This document shows, piece after piece, positions 8,776 through 17,635 of a DNA stretch of 64,000 nucleotides. The stretch is from Paenibacillus stellifer. Its GTDB lineage: Bacteria > Bacillota > Bacilli > Paenibacillales > Paenibacillaceae. The position numbers were made by a program, and so were the translations under genes. How positions within the stretch are numbered: position 1 is the first letter of the stretch; the number at the start of each line of letters is the position of its first letter. The DNA is taken from assembly GCF_000758685.1 (NCBI RefSeq), contig NZ_CP009286.1, positions 960,501 through 1,024,500 of the forward strand. Direction: 5' to 3'. The notes under the pieces are model-generated. The model ran no database searches. It had not been told where the DNA came from and was given only the letters and a program-made list of their open reading frames with translations.

Positions 8776-10968
8776 ATGGGTATTCATTTTGATCCGGAGA
8801 CAAGATTGTTTCACCTGAAAGCCAAAGACACCAGCTATGTGATGGAAATTGTCAGGGACGGTTTCCTGACTCACAGTTATTGGGGACGGAGAATCGGCGA
8901 ATACCGCCACTCCAACCGGCTAGAGCTGCTCGACCGTGCGTTCTCGGGTAATCCGTACAAGGGGGAGGTCACTTTTTCTCTCGATACACTGCCCCAGGAA
9001 TATCCGCAGTACGGCAGCACCGATTACCACAAGCCTGCCTACCAGGTTCAGCTTGAGAATGGAACGACCGTAACCGATCTGCGTTATCTGTCCCATACGA
9101 TCAGCCGGGGCAAGAAGCCTCTCGAAGGCTTGCCGGCCACCTACATCGAAGAGGAAGATGAAGCGGAGACGCTCGAAATCGTCATGGAGGATTCACTGAG
9201 CGGGTTGCAGGTGGTGCTGAGCTACACGGTGTTTGAAGCCTACAATGCCATCACGCGCTCGGTCCGGTTCGAGAACAAGGGTAGTGAAGTTCTGAAGCTG
9301 CTTCAGGCGCACAGCGTCTGCGTGGATTTTCGGGACTCGGATTTCGATTTCCTTCATCTATACGGCGCACATGCCAAGGAGAGACATATCGAGAGAAACC
9401 CGCTCCGGCACGGCCTTCAGTCCGTGGATAGTTCAAGGGGTGCCAGCAGCCACCAGCATAATCCGTTTATTGCCCTACTCCGTGCAGGTGCGGGCGAAAC
9501 CTCGGGCGAGGTGTATGCCTTCAATCTTGTGTACAGCGGGAATTTTCTGGCGCAGGCCGAGGTTGACCAGTTCAATAATACGCGGGTAACAGTCGGCATT
9601 AACCCGTTTGATTTCAGCTGGAAGCTGGAACCGGGAGAGACTTTCCAGACGCCTGAAGCGGTTATGGTCTATTCGTCCGAAGGGCTGGGCGGCATGTCGA
9701 GGACCTTCCATTCGCTGTACAGAAACCGGTTGGCCAGAGGTTATCACCGCGACAGAGAGCGTCCAATTCTCGTGAACAACTGGGAGGCAACCTACTTCAA
9801 CTTCAATGCGGAGAAAATTCTGGACATCGCGCGCGTCGGACAGGAGCTCGGCATTGAGCTGTTTGTACTCGACGACGGCTGGTTCGGACATCGCAATGAC
9901 GACAAAACCTCGCTCGGCGACTGGTTCGTGGACCGCAGCAAGCTGCCGGAGGGCCTTGATAGTCTGGCGAGCGGCATCAATGAGCTGGGCCTGTCGTTCG
10001 GCCTCTGGTTCGAGCCGGAGATGATATCGGTGGACAGCGATCTGTACCGCGAACATCCCGACTGGTGTCTGCATGTACCAGGGCGCCGGCGTTCGGAGAG
10101 CCGGAACCAGCTTATTCTCGATTTTTCGCGAAAAGAGGTATGCGAGGAAATCACGAAGAGAGTCTGCGACATTCTACGCATCGTTCCGGTCTCGTATGTG
10201 AAATGGGACATGAACCGCCATATGACAGAGATTGGCTCTGCTGCTCTGCCGGCGGACCGGCAGCGGGAGACGGCGCACCGTTATATGCTGGGGCTGTATA
10301 AGGTGATGGACGATATCACTTCGGCCTTCCCGAAGGTGCTGTTCGAGAGCTGCTCCGGCGGGGGCGGGCGCTTCGATCCGGGAATTCTGTACTACATGCC
10401 TCAGACTTGGACGAGCGATAACACCGATGCGGTAGCCCGCCTGAAAATCCAGTACGGCACCAGCCTGGTCTATCCGATCTCGTCGATGGGTGCCCATGTG
10501 TCGGCCGTTCCGAATCATCAGGTTCACCGGATTACATCCATGGAGATGCGCGGGGCCGTAGCGATGTCCGGCAACCTCGGTTATGAACTGGATCTCACGA
10601 AGCTGACCGAGGAAGAGAAGGAGATCGTCAAGCGGCAGGTAGTGGAATACAAGGGTATCCGGCGGCTTGTTCAGTTCGGTGATTTCTACCGGCTGCGCAG
10701 TCCATTTGAAGGCAGTGATGCCGCCTGGCTGTTCGCAGACCGGGACAAAAAGGAGATTGCCGCGTTCTACTTCAACGTGCTCGCCGAGCCGTCCGCGCCG
10801 CTGAAGATCCTGAAGCTTGACGGCGTCGATGTGACGAAGAAGTACCGGCTTACGGGAACAGACGAAGTCTACGGCGGAGACGAGCTTGCCTATGCGGGAC
10901 TGAGCATCCCGGCGGAAGCCGAACGCGATTTCCACAGCTGTGTATGGCATTTTACCGCAACGGAGTAA
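8776..10968 (+). CDS. Alpha-galactosidase, glycoside hydrolase family 36
   Basis: This 730-residue cytoplasmic enzyme releases terminal alpha-galactose from melibiose and raffinose-type sugars. It has the GH36 layout: N-terminal beta-supersandwich, (beta/alpha)8 barrel and C-terminal beta domain. The nucleophile is Asp478 in YVKWDMNRH and the acid/base is Asp548 in TWTSDNTDA; these numbers agree with those I recall for the Geobacillus AgaA/AgaB enzymes. The ligand loop ESCSGGGGRFD is also intact. No signal peptide is present. GGAGGT overlaps the end of the regulator gene, so the two are translated together. No transporter is linked here. Confidence 0.96.
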   Translation: MGIHFDPETRLFHLKAKDTSYVMEIVRDGFLTHSYWGRRIGEYRHSNRLELLDRAFSGNPYKGEVTFSLDTLPQEYPQYGSTDYHKPAYQVQLENGTTVTDLRYLSHTISRGKKPLEGLPATYIEEEDEAETLEIVMEDSLSGLQVVLSYTVFEAYNAITRSVRFENKGSEVLKLLQAHSVCVDFRDSDFDFLHLYGAHAKERHIERNPLRHGLQSVDSSRGASSHQHNPFIALLRAGAGETSGEVYAFNLVYSGNFLAQAEVDQFNNTRVTVGINPFDFSWKLEPGETFQTPEAVMVYSSEGLGGMSRTFHSLYRNRLARGYHRDRERPILVNNWEATYFNFNAEKILDIARVGQELGIELFVLDDGWFGHRNDDKTSLGDWFVDRSKLPEGLDSLASGINELGLSFGLWFEPEMISVDSDLYREHPDWCLHVPGRRRSESRNQLILDFSRKEVCEEITKRVCDILRIVPVSYVKWDMNRHMTEIGSAALPADRQRETAHRYMLGLYKVMDDITSAFPKVLFESCSGGGGRFDPGILYYMPQTWTSDNTDAVARLKIQYGTSLVYPISSMGAHVSAVPNHQVHRITSMEMRGAVAMSGNLGYELDLTKLTEEEKEIVKRQVVEYKGIRRLVQFGDFYRLRSPFEGSDAAWLFADRDKKEIAAFYFNVLAEPSAPLKILKLDGVDVTKKYRLTGTDEVYGGDELAYAGLSIPAEAERDFHSCVWHFTATE

Positions 10969-11002
10969 GTGAAGAGCATCGATAATCAATAAGCATAAGG
11001 GA

Positions 11003-11039
11003 GGGCTGTTCGCGGTAAAATCTGCGGAACGGCCCTTTT
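11003..11039 (+). terminator. Terminator of the alpha-galactosidase operon
   Basis: An imperfect stem (GGGCTGTTCGC with GCGGAACGGCCC) is followed by TTTT, 35 bp past the stop codon. Confidence 0.7.
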
Positions 11040-11192
11040 GGCGTTCTTCAGATTCCCTCTGCGTTTACATAAGCCGTCAGACTCATGGAATTCTTGAAAT
11101 TTGATCTAAACATCTTGCTTTTCGCAACCGATATATAGGTAGAAAGTTATCTTCTGGAAATGATTGCGTCCCTGAAAACGGAGATGATCAAG

Positions 11193-12206
11193 ATGTCCTA
11201 TAATGCCTACATGGGCAAAAAAGCGAAGTACGACATAATGAACCGGCAAGGTGTTGTGCTTATTCCCGCCCATTCCGTCCTGAATCAGGACGCTATCAAA
11301 CTTCTTGAACTGCATAATATCGACCCCATCGACATCGTTGTAATGTCACTGGAGGAAGCACGGCTTGAATCCCCCGTAACCCTGCTTAAAGATGCCGTCG
11401 GTTACTCCCAGGAACTGTTCAGCCGCCTTCGGTTTGGCCGCAAGCTGCCTCTCATGGAGATCAAGAACGAGCTTATTCCCGCTGTCAGACAAGTATCTCA
11501 GCATCCCGATCTGTTCGAGCTGTTCGAGTCGGTCAAAGCGAAGGATGAGTACACCCATAAGCATAATATCGGAGTCGGCGTACTATCCACACTGATTGGC
11601 CAGTGGCTCAAGCTGGAGGAGGCCGATCTCTCGCTTTTGTCTCTTGCAGCTACACTGCATGACATCGGAAAAGTCCGCATACCTGAGGAGATTCTGCTCA
11701 AGCCCGGCAAGCTTACCAAGGCGGAATTCGCCGAAATGAAGAAGCATACCATCTACGGCTATGAAATGCTGAAGGAGACGGTAGGTCTGAGTCCGCGTGT
11801 TATGCTGGTCGCATTGCAGCATCATGAGCGTTCGGACGGCAGCGGATATCCGCTTGGACTCAAAGGCGGCGAGATCGATCATTTCAGCGAAATCGTGGCG
11901 GTGGCCGACGTGTTCCACGCCATTTCTTCGGAGCGTCCATATCATCCTGCCATGCCGTTTTACCGGGTTGTGACTCTCATGCGGGACGGAGCATTCGGGG
12001 ATTTGAATCCGCAGCTCGTAAATCTGTTTATGAATAATTATATACATACTTTAAAAGGAAGAAGAATTCTGCTGACGGATGGACGAGAAGCGGAAGTTCT
12101 ACATATCAATCAAAGGGAAGATTTGCGTCCGCTGGTCCGGATTGACGGCAAGCTGGTTGATTTGACCAAGGAGAGACATTTACATATTGAAAAAGTTCTC
12201 GGTTAA
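11193..12206 (+). CDS. HD-GYP domain protein, probable cyclic-di-GMP phosphodiesterase
   Basis: This is a 337-residue protein if started at ATG 11193, which has GGAG 9 nt upstream; ATG 11160 is possible but lacks a clear ribosome site. The metal-binding HD motif is in LHDIGKVRIPEE (about residue 155) and the GYP signature in HHERSDGSGYP (about 210-220), the hallmark of HD-GYP enzymes that hydrolyse c-di-GMP to GMP. The N-terminal 110 residues match no sensor I know, and there is no membrane segment. C-di-GMP activity is from family knowledge. Confidence 0.9.
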   Translation: MSYNAYMGKKAKYDIMNRQGVVLIPAHSVLNQDAIKLLELHNIDPIDIVVMSLEEARLESPVTLLKDAVGYSQELFSRLRFGRKLPLMEIKNELIPAVRQVSQHPDLFELFESVKAKDEYTHKHNIGVGVLSTLIGQWLKLEEADLSLLSLAATLHDIGKVRIPEEILLKPGKLTKAEFAEMKKHTIYGYEMLKETVGLSPRVMLVALQHHERSDGSGYPLGLKGGEIDHFSEIVAVADVFHAISSERPYHPAMPFYRVVTLMRDGAFGDLNPQLVNLFMNNYIHTLKGRRILLTDGREAEVLHINQREDLRPLVRIDGKLVDLTKERHLHIEKVLG

Positions 12207-12225
12207 TCGGTGGTGAACAAGCTTC

Positions 12226-12825
12226 ATGGACGATAATCAGGCGGAACGCGAAGGGCTTAATAGGCTGGAGACGGAAGAACGTCTGAAAGGGCTTCCTCCG
12301 CGGCAACTCCTTGAGCTGTCAGGCCTCGGTCTGAACGGTACGGTTGTGGATATTGGCGCAGGCGGAGGTTATTTCTCGTTTCCCGCCGCTGCCATGACGA
12401 TGGGAACGGTATATGCGGTGGACGTCTCGGCCTTCATGCTGGAAGTATTGTCACAGCGTGCGGCTGGCCGTGGCCTGTCCAATGTTCAGGTTTTAAAGGG
12501 TCCGGCGGAGAAGCTGCCGCTAGATGACGGTGTTGCCGATTTGGCGGTGGCCTCGCTGCTGCTGCATATTATGGAGTCGCCGGAAGAAGCTATCGAAGAG
12601 ATACGCCGGGTGCTGAAGCCGGGAGGCAAAGGGCTTGTTGTGGAATGGCTCCATCCAAGAAGCGACGGGCGGCCGGGGCACCGAATTTATCCCGAGACCA
12701 TGATTCGTTATCTGGAATGGGGGGGCTTAACGGTCTTGCGTTCGGACGATTGGGAAGACACATATTATTCGGTCCTGTTCCAGAAGGCTTGCGAATCAGC
12801 GGCGCCGATTCCGGGTGATAGTTAG
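12226..12825 (+). CDS. Class I SAM-dependent methyltransferase
   Basis: This 199-residue protein has the glycine-rich AdoMet-binding motif VVDIGAGGGYFSFPAA (about residues 37-52) and a post-I acidic residue in YAVDVS. A later LKPGGKGLVVEW strand fits UbiE/Methyltransf_11 enzymes. The start ATG 12226 has GGTGG upstream. The substrate is unknown; the neighbours do not form an evident pathway. Confidence 0.85.
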   Translation: MDDNQAEREGLNRLETEERLKGLPPRQLLELSGLGLNGTVVDIGAGGGYFSFPAAAMTMGTVYAVDVSAFMLEVLSQRAAGRGLSNVQVLKGPAEKLPLDDGVADLAVASLLLHIMESPEEAIEEIRRVLKPGGKGLVVEWLHPRSDGRPGHRIYPETMIRYLEWGGLTVLRSDDWEDTYYSVLFQKACESAAPIPGDS

Positions 12826-12904
12826 TGAGCGCTTTTTTCCGGCAGCCATGTGCTCCCGGATACAGGAGCCTCAAGCCTTTTGGGAAAGGAGCATCTATTA
12901 CGCC

Positions 12905-13477
12905 ATGATCAAAACACTGGAATGTCCCCATTGCGGACAATTAAATCATGTGGATATGGACCGTATTGATGAGGCCTCGTGCGGCCATTGCGGGCACAGC
13001 CTCCTTGGCGAGGAACAGCCGCCCGCTCAGGAGCCTGTTTCGGTCTCTGCGACTAAGCAGGAAGCGGTTCACACTTCCGCGGCAGTTGCCGCCGGCGTAG
13101 GCGCGGATGGACCGGGCAGAACGCTGCCCGATACCGGCAAGTGGCTGTCCAGGCTCGGAGGAAGCGACAAGCAGGAAGAGTATGTGAGGAAGGGCTTCCT
13201 GGGCAAGGCGAAAAAGCACGCGGCCAGGCTGCCTTTTATCAAAGAAGCTGTCGCCATGTACTACTGCGCCATGGACAAGAACACGCCGCTTACCGCGAAG
13301 CTCACGGCGATCGGAGCGCTTGCCTACCTGGTGCTGCCGATCGACGCCATTCCCGATTTGATCCCGGTCTTAGGCTACACGGACGATGCAGCTGCTTTCT
13401 GGGCGGCTTACCGGAGCATCAGCGTCCATGTGACTGACTTGCACCGCGAACAGGCCCGGGCGTGGCTGGAGAACTGA
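12905..13477 (+). CDS. DUF1232 (YkvA-like) protein with N-terminal zinc ribbon
   Basis: This 190-residue protein begins at ATG 12905, with AAAGGAG upstream; the frame opens earlier, inside the previous gene, without a ribosome site. Residues 5-31 contain two CxxC pairs (CPHC and CGHC), a zinc ribbon. The C-terminal half has the DUF1232 signature YLVLPIDAIPDLIPVLGYTD, a hydrophobic hairpin found in YkvA proteins of unknown role. The linker between is Ala/Gly-rich. Confidence 0.85.
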   Translation: MIKTLECPHCGQLNHVDMDRIDEASCGHCGHSLLGEEQPPAQEPVSVSATKQEAVHTSAAVAAGVGADGPGRTLPDTGKWLSRLGGSDKQEEYVRKGFLGKAKKHAARLPFIKEAVAMYYCAMDKNTPLTAKLTAIGALAYLVLPIDAIPDLIPVLGYTDDAAAFWAAYRSISVHVTDLHREQARAWLEN

Positions 13478-13610
13478 CGACTCTTCTATAAATTTTGAAC
13501 CGATAAAGAAGGCACTAGGTACTTGCCTGGCATCTGTCCCGTGGCGATCTGGTAAGGCCCTGTGCGGGGTCGGATTTCAAAAGCTTCGTTAATTTACACA
13601 ACATAGCAGC

Positions 13611-13645
13611 AGCCGGACAAGCGATAGGCTTGCCCGGCTGTTTTT
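13611..13645 (+). terminator. Rho-independent terminator
   Basis: A 12-bp stem with one mismatch (AGCCGGACAAGC with GCTTGCCCGGCT) and a 5-nt loop is followed by GTTTTT. It lies between the convergent DUF1232 and dehydrogenase genes. Confidence 0.75.
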
Positions 13646-13693
13646 CGTATTGCCGCCCTTCAGCGGCTATGATGCTGGCTCATGAGTCAGGAC

Positions 13694-14755
13694 TCAGGAT
13701 AAAATGCGCTGCAGCGTCTCATCGCTTCGAAGCAGGCGCAGCGCCTTGTCGCGCATTTCCGGCAGATGCAGATAAGTCCGGCGGGATGGCTTGATGGATG
13801 GAGCCAGCTCAATCGCCTGTTCAAAATCCTCCCGTTTCATCCCCAGAGTCGCCACGAAATCGAAGAATCCGGTCCCGGTCAAGAACTTGCGGACCCGCTC
13901 CACCCGATGCTCCTGCACAAGGCACATCAGATATGCGGCCACGCCTACCTGGATGCCGTGAAGCTGCGGCTTCTCCACGAGCTGGTCAAGGGCATGGGAG
14001 ATCAGATGCTCGCTTCCGCTTGCGGGCGCGCTGCTTCCGGCGATCTCCATAGCAATCCCGGACAGCATAAGGGAGTCCACAATTTCTTTGATGAAGAAGA
14101 ATTCGCGAATATCCGTATAGGGCATCCGTACAATGCTGTTCACCGATTTCTTGGCCATCATTACCGCGAAGTCGTTCACCCGGGTAAGCCCGTGGGATTC
14201 CTCGAACCTCCAGTCGATGACTGCCGGAATTTTCGAGACAATATCGCCTAGTCCGCTGTACAAGAACTGAACCGGTGAACTTCGAATCAGCTCCAGGTCG
14301 ACCAGAATGCCATATGGCATCCGGGCAGGAACCGAGGTGCGACGGTCCTGGACATATAAGGAGCAGCCGGAGCTGGCGAACCCGTCGTGAGCGACGGAGG
14401 TTGGCACACTGATGAACGGCAGGCCGTTCAGAAAAGCGGTATATTTGGCAATGTCCAGCGCTTTGCCTCCCCCGATCCCGACAACGGCTTCTGTATGAGC
14501 CGGAAGACTGAAGGCCGTACTGGTAATACTCTCCAGACTGTTGTCTAATACATCGCGGTTGTCCAGCACTTCAAGCCGGGGCTGTTCCTTCAGCGATTCC
14601 ATAATCTGCGGCTCGCACAGATGGCGAATACCATCGCCGAAGAAGAGTACGACGCGTGAGATGCCAGCCTTGCCGATCAGTGCACCGAAGCGGGAAAGTA
14701 CCTGGTCGTCGACCTCCAGAAGCGCGGGGATGGCGATTTCGTTGGAATGCTTCAT
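13694..14755 (-). CDS. sn-glycerol-1-phosphate dehydrogenase family protein (AraM/EgsA-like)
   Basis: This 353-residue member of the iron/zinc-dependent alcohol dehydrogenase superfamily has the nucleotide motif GIGGGKALDIAKYTA and the family stretch ISVPTSVAHDGFASS. Metal-ligand positions are an Asp in SGLGDIVSK and His residues further on. The family reduces dihydroxyacetone phosphate to sn-glycerol 1-phosphate; in Bacillus the product feeds heptaprenylglyceryl phosphate synthesis. ATG 14755 is chosen because AGGGGT lies 7 nt upstream and it overlaps the previous gene's TGA as ATGA; the longer GTG start has its ribosome site too close. It is somewhat shorter than B. subtilis AraM (about 394). 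Confidence 0.85.
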   Translation of the reverse strand: MKHSNEIAIPALLEVDDQVLSRFGALIGKAGISRVVLFFGDGIRHLCEPQIMESLKEQPRLEVLDNRDVLDNSLESITSTAFSLPAHTEAVVGIGGGKALDIAKYTAFLNGLPFISVPTSVAHDGFASSGCSLYVQDRRTSVPARMPYGILVDLELIRSSPVQFLYSGLGDIVSKIPAVIDWRFEESHGLTRVNDFAVMMAKKSVNSIVRMPYTDIREFFFIKEIVDSLMLSGIAMEIAGSSAPASGSEHLISHALDQLVEKPQLHGIQVGVAAYLMCLVQEHRVERVRKFLTGTGFFDFVATLGMKREDFEQAIELAPSIKPSRRTYLHLPEMRDKALRLLRSDETLQRILS

Positions 14756-15405
14756 TCGGGCCACCCCTGCTCTTTCAGGTAGTCCGATATTTCATGATAA
14801 TTATTAACCGGCACATGATGGACTCCGTCTCGCGTAAGCAGCTCTCGCAGCTCGCCGCGCGCAAATACGATGTCCGCAGCCTTGCCCGCCTCCAGGTCCG
14901 GTTCACTGTCTCCGGCGAATAATACCGTCCGATAGCGCTGGCGGATGTCTTCAAGCACCTTGCGCTTATCCAATCCGAAAATCTCCGAGTAAAAAGGGTT
15001 CGCGGTGTCAGGCACGATCCGCAGCACGCCGTTCTCATGCACGGCCGGCATGGATATGACCGTTACATTGGGGAGATCCAGCGCCTTCATCAACCGTTCG
15101 ATGTACCATGACGTCCCCGCGCTTACAATGAAGAAATCGCCCCCATGCGCCTGCACCTCATGAATAAAATCAATCGCCCCCGGAGTAAGGGGAATATTGC
15201 GGATTTCCTCCAATAGCTGCTCTTCCGTAAGATTAAGCCTGCCAAATATCGTATTGAGAAACTCCACATCGATCTTCTTGGTCTTCTTCCAGTCCCGGTA
15301 AAATTGATGTCCCCATTCAGGGAAAAACTTGTCGATCATCAAGTGGTAAAAATCCCGCTCGGACAGCGTACCGTCAAAGTCGGAGAGAAAAGCGAATGGC
15401 TTCAT
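14752..15405 (-). CDS. HAD-superfamily IB phosphatase (MtnX-like)
   Basis: This 217-residue phosphatase carries motif I DFDGTLSERD (Asp nucleophile plus general acid two residues on), motif II in IVSAGTSW, a Lys around LDKRK and motif IV AGDSEPD. Its closest named family is MtnX, which dephosphorylates a methionine-salvage intermediate, but no methionine-salvage genes are nearby. It is translationally coupled (ATGA) to the glycerol-1-phosphate dehydrogenase, suggesting a substrate made from sn-glycerol 1-phosphate. GGAGG lies 8 nt before the start. Confidence 0.85.
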   Translation of the reverse strand: MKPFAFLSDFDGTLSERDFYHLMIDKFFPEWGHQFYRDWKKTKKIDVEFLNTIFGRLNLTEEQLLEEIRNIPLTPGAIDFIHEVQAHGGDFFIVSAGTSWYIERLMKALDLPNVTVISMPAVHENGVLRIVPDTANPFYSEIFGLDKRKVLEDIRQRYRTVLFAGDSEPDLEAGKAADIVFARGELRELLTRDGVHHVPVNNYHEISDYLKEQGWPE

Positions 15406-15508
15406 GTTTGATAACCTCCGGAATCAGTGTTTATTATATTTAAGATTACCATACTTTTCTTAATTATAAGGGTACTTCCATGCATCTGTATCAAAGGAGG
15501 CAGGCAGC

Positions 15509-15667
15509 ATGACGCTCCTGTACATAGTTAAGCTCCCGGCTACCGGATCGCTTGCCTGCATTGTCCTGCTGATCGAGGCGAAATGCGATTCTGCTGCCGT
15601 TCCTCCGGATTTTTTTTCGGACGATGCTGCCCTATTTTTACGAATGGCTTTCCATGGGGCGTCATGA
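15509..15667 (+). CDS. Possible small protein, 52 residues
   Basis: ATG 15509 is preceded by AAAGGAGG at an 8-nt distance, as good a ribosome site as any in the window, and the frame stays open for 52 codons. The protein begins with a hydrophobic stretch (about residues 3-22) and resembles no family I recognise. It ends about 40 bp before the rRNA methyltransferase gene and could be a leader ORF for it. Coding status is uncertain. Confidence 0.35.
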   Translation: MTLLYIVKLPATGSLACIVLLIEAKCDSAAVPPDFFSDDAALFLRMAFHGAS

Positions 15668-15708
15668 TATAGTGGACACGAACAAGCGAGAAGAATGGAG
15701 AAACAGGT

Positions 15709-17352
15709 ATGAACGAGCAGAAAAGACCCGGTAAAGGGAATGCAACTTATAAAGGTTCACAGCGCGGCGTGAAAGGCAGCGCGGGGCGAAGCGGCGGACG
15801 AGAAGAGATCCGCCGGGGGAATGACACGGCGGCGGGGACTGTCCGCGCTCCGAAGGACCGGGGGGATCGGCCCGGCGGGCTTCTGGCTGCTCCGCAAGAG
15901 GCGGACCGCCGCAAGGGTCACGCTGCCGGAGGCCGATTCGGAGGCAAGCCTGCGGGCAGGCCGAAGGCCGCGTCGCACGGGAATGCCGAGGAGCTGCGGT
16001 CAGGCGACCGGATCGTCGTGACGATCAAGCGGCTCGGCATTAACGGCGAAGGCATCGGCTACTACCGGCGCAAGGCCGTGTTCATTGACGGCGCGCTGCC
16101 GGACGAGGTTGTGAAGGCCGAGGTCACCGAGACGCAGCCGAAATTCATCAAGGCGCAGCTGACCGAGGTCGAGAAGCGGTCGCCGGACCGGATCGAGCCG
16201 CCGTGCCCGGTGTTCGGAAGCTGCGGCGGCTGCCAGATTCAGCATATCTCGTACGAGGGGCAGCTCCGGGCGAAGACGGAGCTGGTGCGGGAGGCGTTTG
16301 CCCGTTATGCCGAACTGGCGGATGTGAAGATTAAGCCGATGCTCGGCATGGAGCATCCGTGGGATTACCGCAACAAAGCCCAGCTTCAGCTGAAGCGGCA
16401 GGGCAGGGAAGTGATCGCCGGGCTGTATGAGGCGGGAAGCCATGATATCGTTGACATCAGCGGCTGTCCCATCCAGCATCCCGAGGTCAACCGCGCCGTT
16501 GAGCAGGTCAAGTCCGTGCTGGAGGAACTGGAGATTCCGCTCCACAAGGAGAACGGCGCGAAGGACGGCGTGCGGACGATCGTTGTCCGGCACGGCTTCC
16601 AGTCCGGGCATCTGCAGGTGACCCTGATCTCCGCAGGGTCACGGCTGCCCCGCCAGGACGACCTGGTGCAGCGCCTTCGCCTGGCGCTGCCGGGTGTCAC
16701 CGGGATTGCGCTGAACGTCAATCCCAGGAAGACTCCGCTCATCTTCGGAGAGCGGACAATTACGCTATGGGGCGAGGATACGATGGAGGAGTCGCTTGGC
16801 GACCTCCATTTCTCGCTCTCGCCCCGGGCGTTCTTTCAGCTGAACCCGTTACAGACGGTGAAGCTGTATGAATCAGTCCGGACCGCCGCCGGGCTGACCG
16901 GACGGGAGACCGTCGTCGACGCGTACTGCGGGACGGGGACGATCGGGCTGTGGCTCGCGCCATATGCGCGGGAGGTACGCGGGATCGAGTCGATCCCGGA
17001 GGCGGTGGAGGACGCGAAGCAGAACGCGATCCGCAACGGCCGCGCTAACGCGAGCTTCCACACCGGCGCAGCCGAGGAACTGCTGCCCCGCTGGGCGAAG
17101 TCCGGCCTGACGCCGGACGTCATCGTCGCCGACCCGCCGCGGACGGGTCTCGACGCCCGCTTCCTCGAAGCGGTGCTTCGCGTCAAGCCGGAGAAGTTCG
17201 TCTACGTCTCCTGCAATCCGTCGACGCTGGCAAAGGACTGCAAGGTGCTGCTGGATGGCGGCTACCAGATTCAATGGGTGCAGCCGGTGGACATGTTCCC
17301 GCAGACGAGTCATGTGGAGTGCGTGGTAGGAATATGTCGGGTCGATACCTAG
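15709..17352 (+). CDS. rlmCD: 23S rRNA (uracil-C5)-methyltransferase, RlmCD/RumA type
   Basis: This 547-residue enzyme methylates uracil at C5 in 23S rRNA with AdoMet. A Gly/Arg/Lys-rich low-complexity extension fills residues 1-100. A TRAM RNA-binding domain follows (about 100-158, GDRIVVTIKRLGINGEGIGY), then iron-sulphur cysteines (CPVFGSCGGC, about 166-175), the AdoMet motif DAYCGTGTIG (about 405) and the catalytic Cys in YVSCNPSTLAKD (about 501). The family is usually about 450 residues, so the extension is unusual. Its 3' end (HVECVV motif, about 17,308-17,330) lies at the left edge of the conjugative element; the 3' end of this gene is a known integration site of several Firmicutes ICEs. 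Confidence 0.94.
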   Translation: MNEQKRPGKGNATYKGSQRGVKGSAGRSGGREEIRRGNDTAAGTVRAPKDRGDRPGGLLAAPQEADRRKGHAAGGRFGGKPAGRPKAASHGNAEELRSGDRIVVTIKRLGINGEGIGYYRRKAVFIDGALPDEVVKAEVTETQPKFIKAQLTEVEKRSPDRIEPPCPVFGSCGGCQIQHISYEGQLRAKTELVREAFARYAELADVKIKPMLGMEHPWDYRNKAQLQLKRQGREVIAGLYEAGSHDIVDISGCPIQHPEVNRAVEQVKSVLEELEIPLHKENGAKDGVRTIVVRHGFQSGHLQVTLISAGSRLPRQDDLVQRLRLALPGVTGIALNVNPRKTPLIFGERTITLWGEDTMEESLGDLHFSLSPRAFFQLNPLQTVKLYESVRTAAGLTGRETVVDAYCGTGTIGLWLAPYAREVRGIESIPEAVEDAKQNAIRNGRANASFHTGAAEELLPRWAKSGLTPDVIVADPPRTGLDARFLEAVLRVKPEKFVYVSCNPSTLAKDCKVLLDGGYQIQWVQPVDMFPQTSHVECVVGICRVDT

Positions 17353-17516
17353 AAGTCCTGAATTATCAGTATTCTGCGAAGTATTCGTCATTTAAAATTG
17401 AGGAAAACGACTTTAGAAGTAAGATATTGAAAGATAAAATCGAAGTTTCTATTGTGTTGGATTTGAAATGGGTGGACACATCTGATGACTTTTAATTGAA
17501 TTTTGTGAATATCCAA

Positions 17517-17549
17517 GAGAGCGTCCAAAAATTGGGGCGTTCTCTTTTT
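17517..17549 (+). terminator. Terminator downstream of the rRNA methyltransferase
   Basis: A stem with G-U pairs (AGAGCGTCC with GGGGCGTTCTCT) ends in a five-T run, about 165 bp after the stop. The AT-rich stretch before it (17,353-17,495) has a short open frame but no start of its own. Confidence 0.6.
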
Positions 17550-17565
17550 ATATAGATACTTTTCA

Positions 17566-17614
17566 AAAAGCCGATTGTCTGGACTATTGAATGTTCAGCG
17601 CAGTCGGCTTTTTT
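17566..17614. terminator. Second hairpin terminator before parA
   Basis: AAAGCCGATTG pairs with CAGTCGGCTTT and is followed by more T residues; the A run on the left makes it able to act on both strands. It insulates the element's first gene from chromosomal transcription. Confidence 0.7.
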
Positions 17615-17635
17615 GCGTGAAGGGAGAATTGTTGG

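Noticed and set aside
17274..17495. A 73-codon frame across the rRNA methyltransferase end
   Set aside because: The first half is the methyltransferase in another frame and the second half has no start or ribosome site. It may be an AT-rich remnant but is not supported as a gene.
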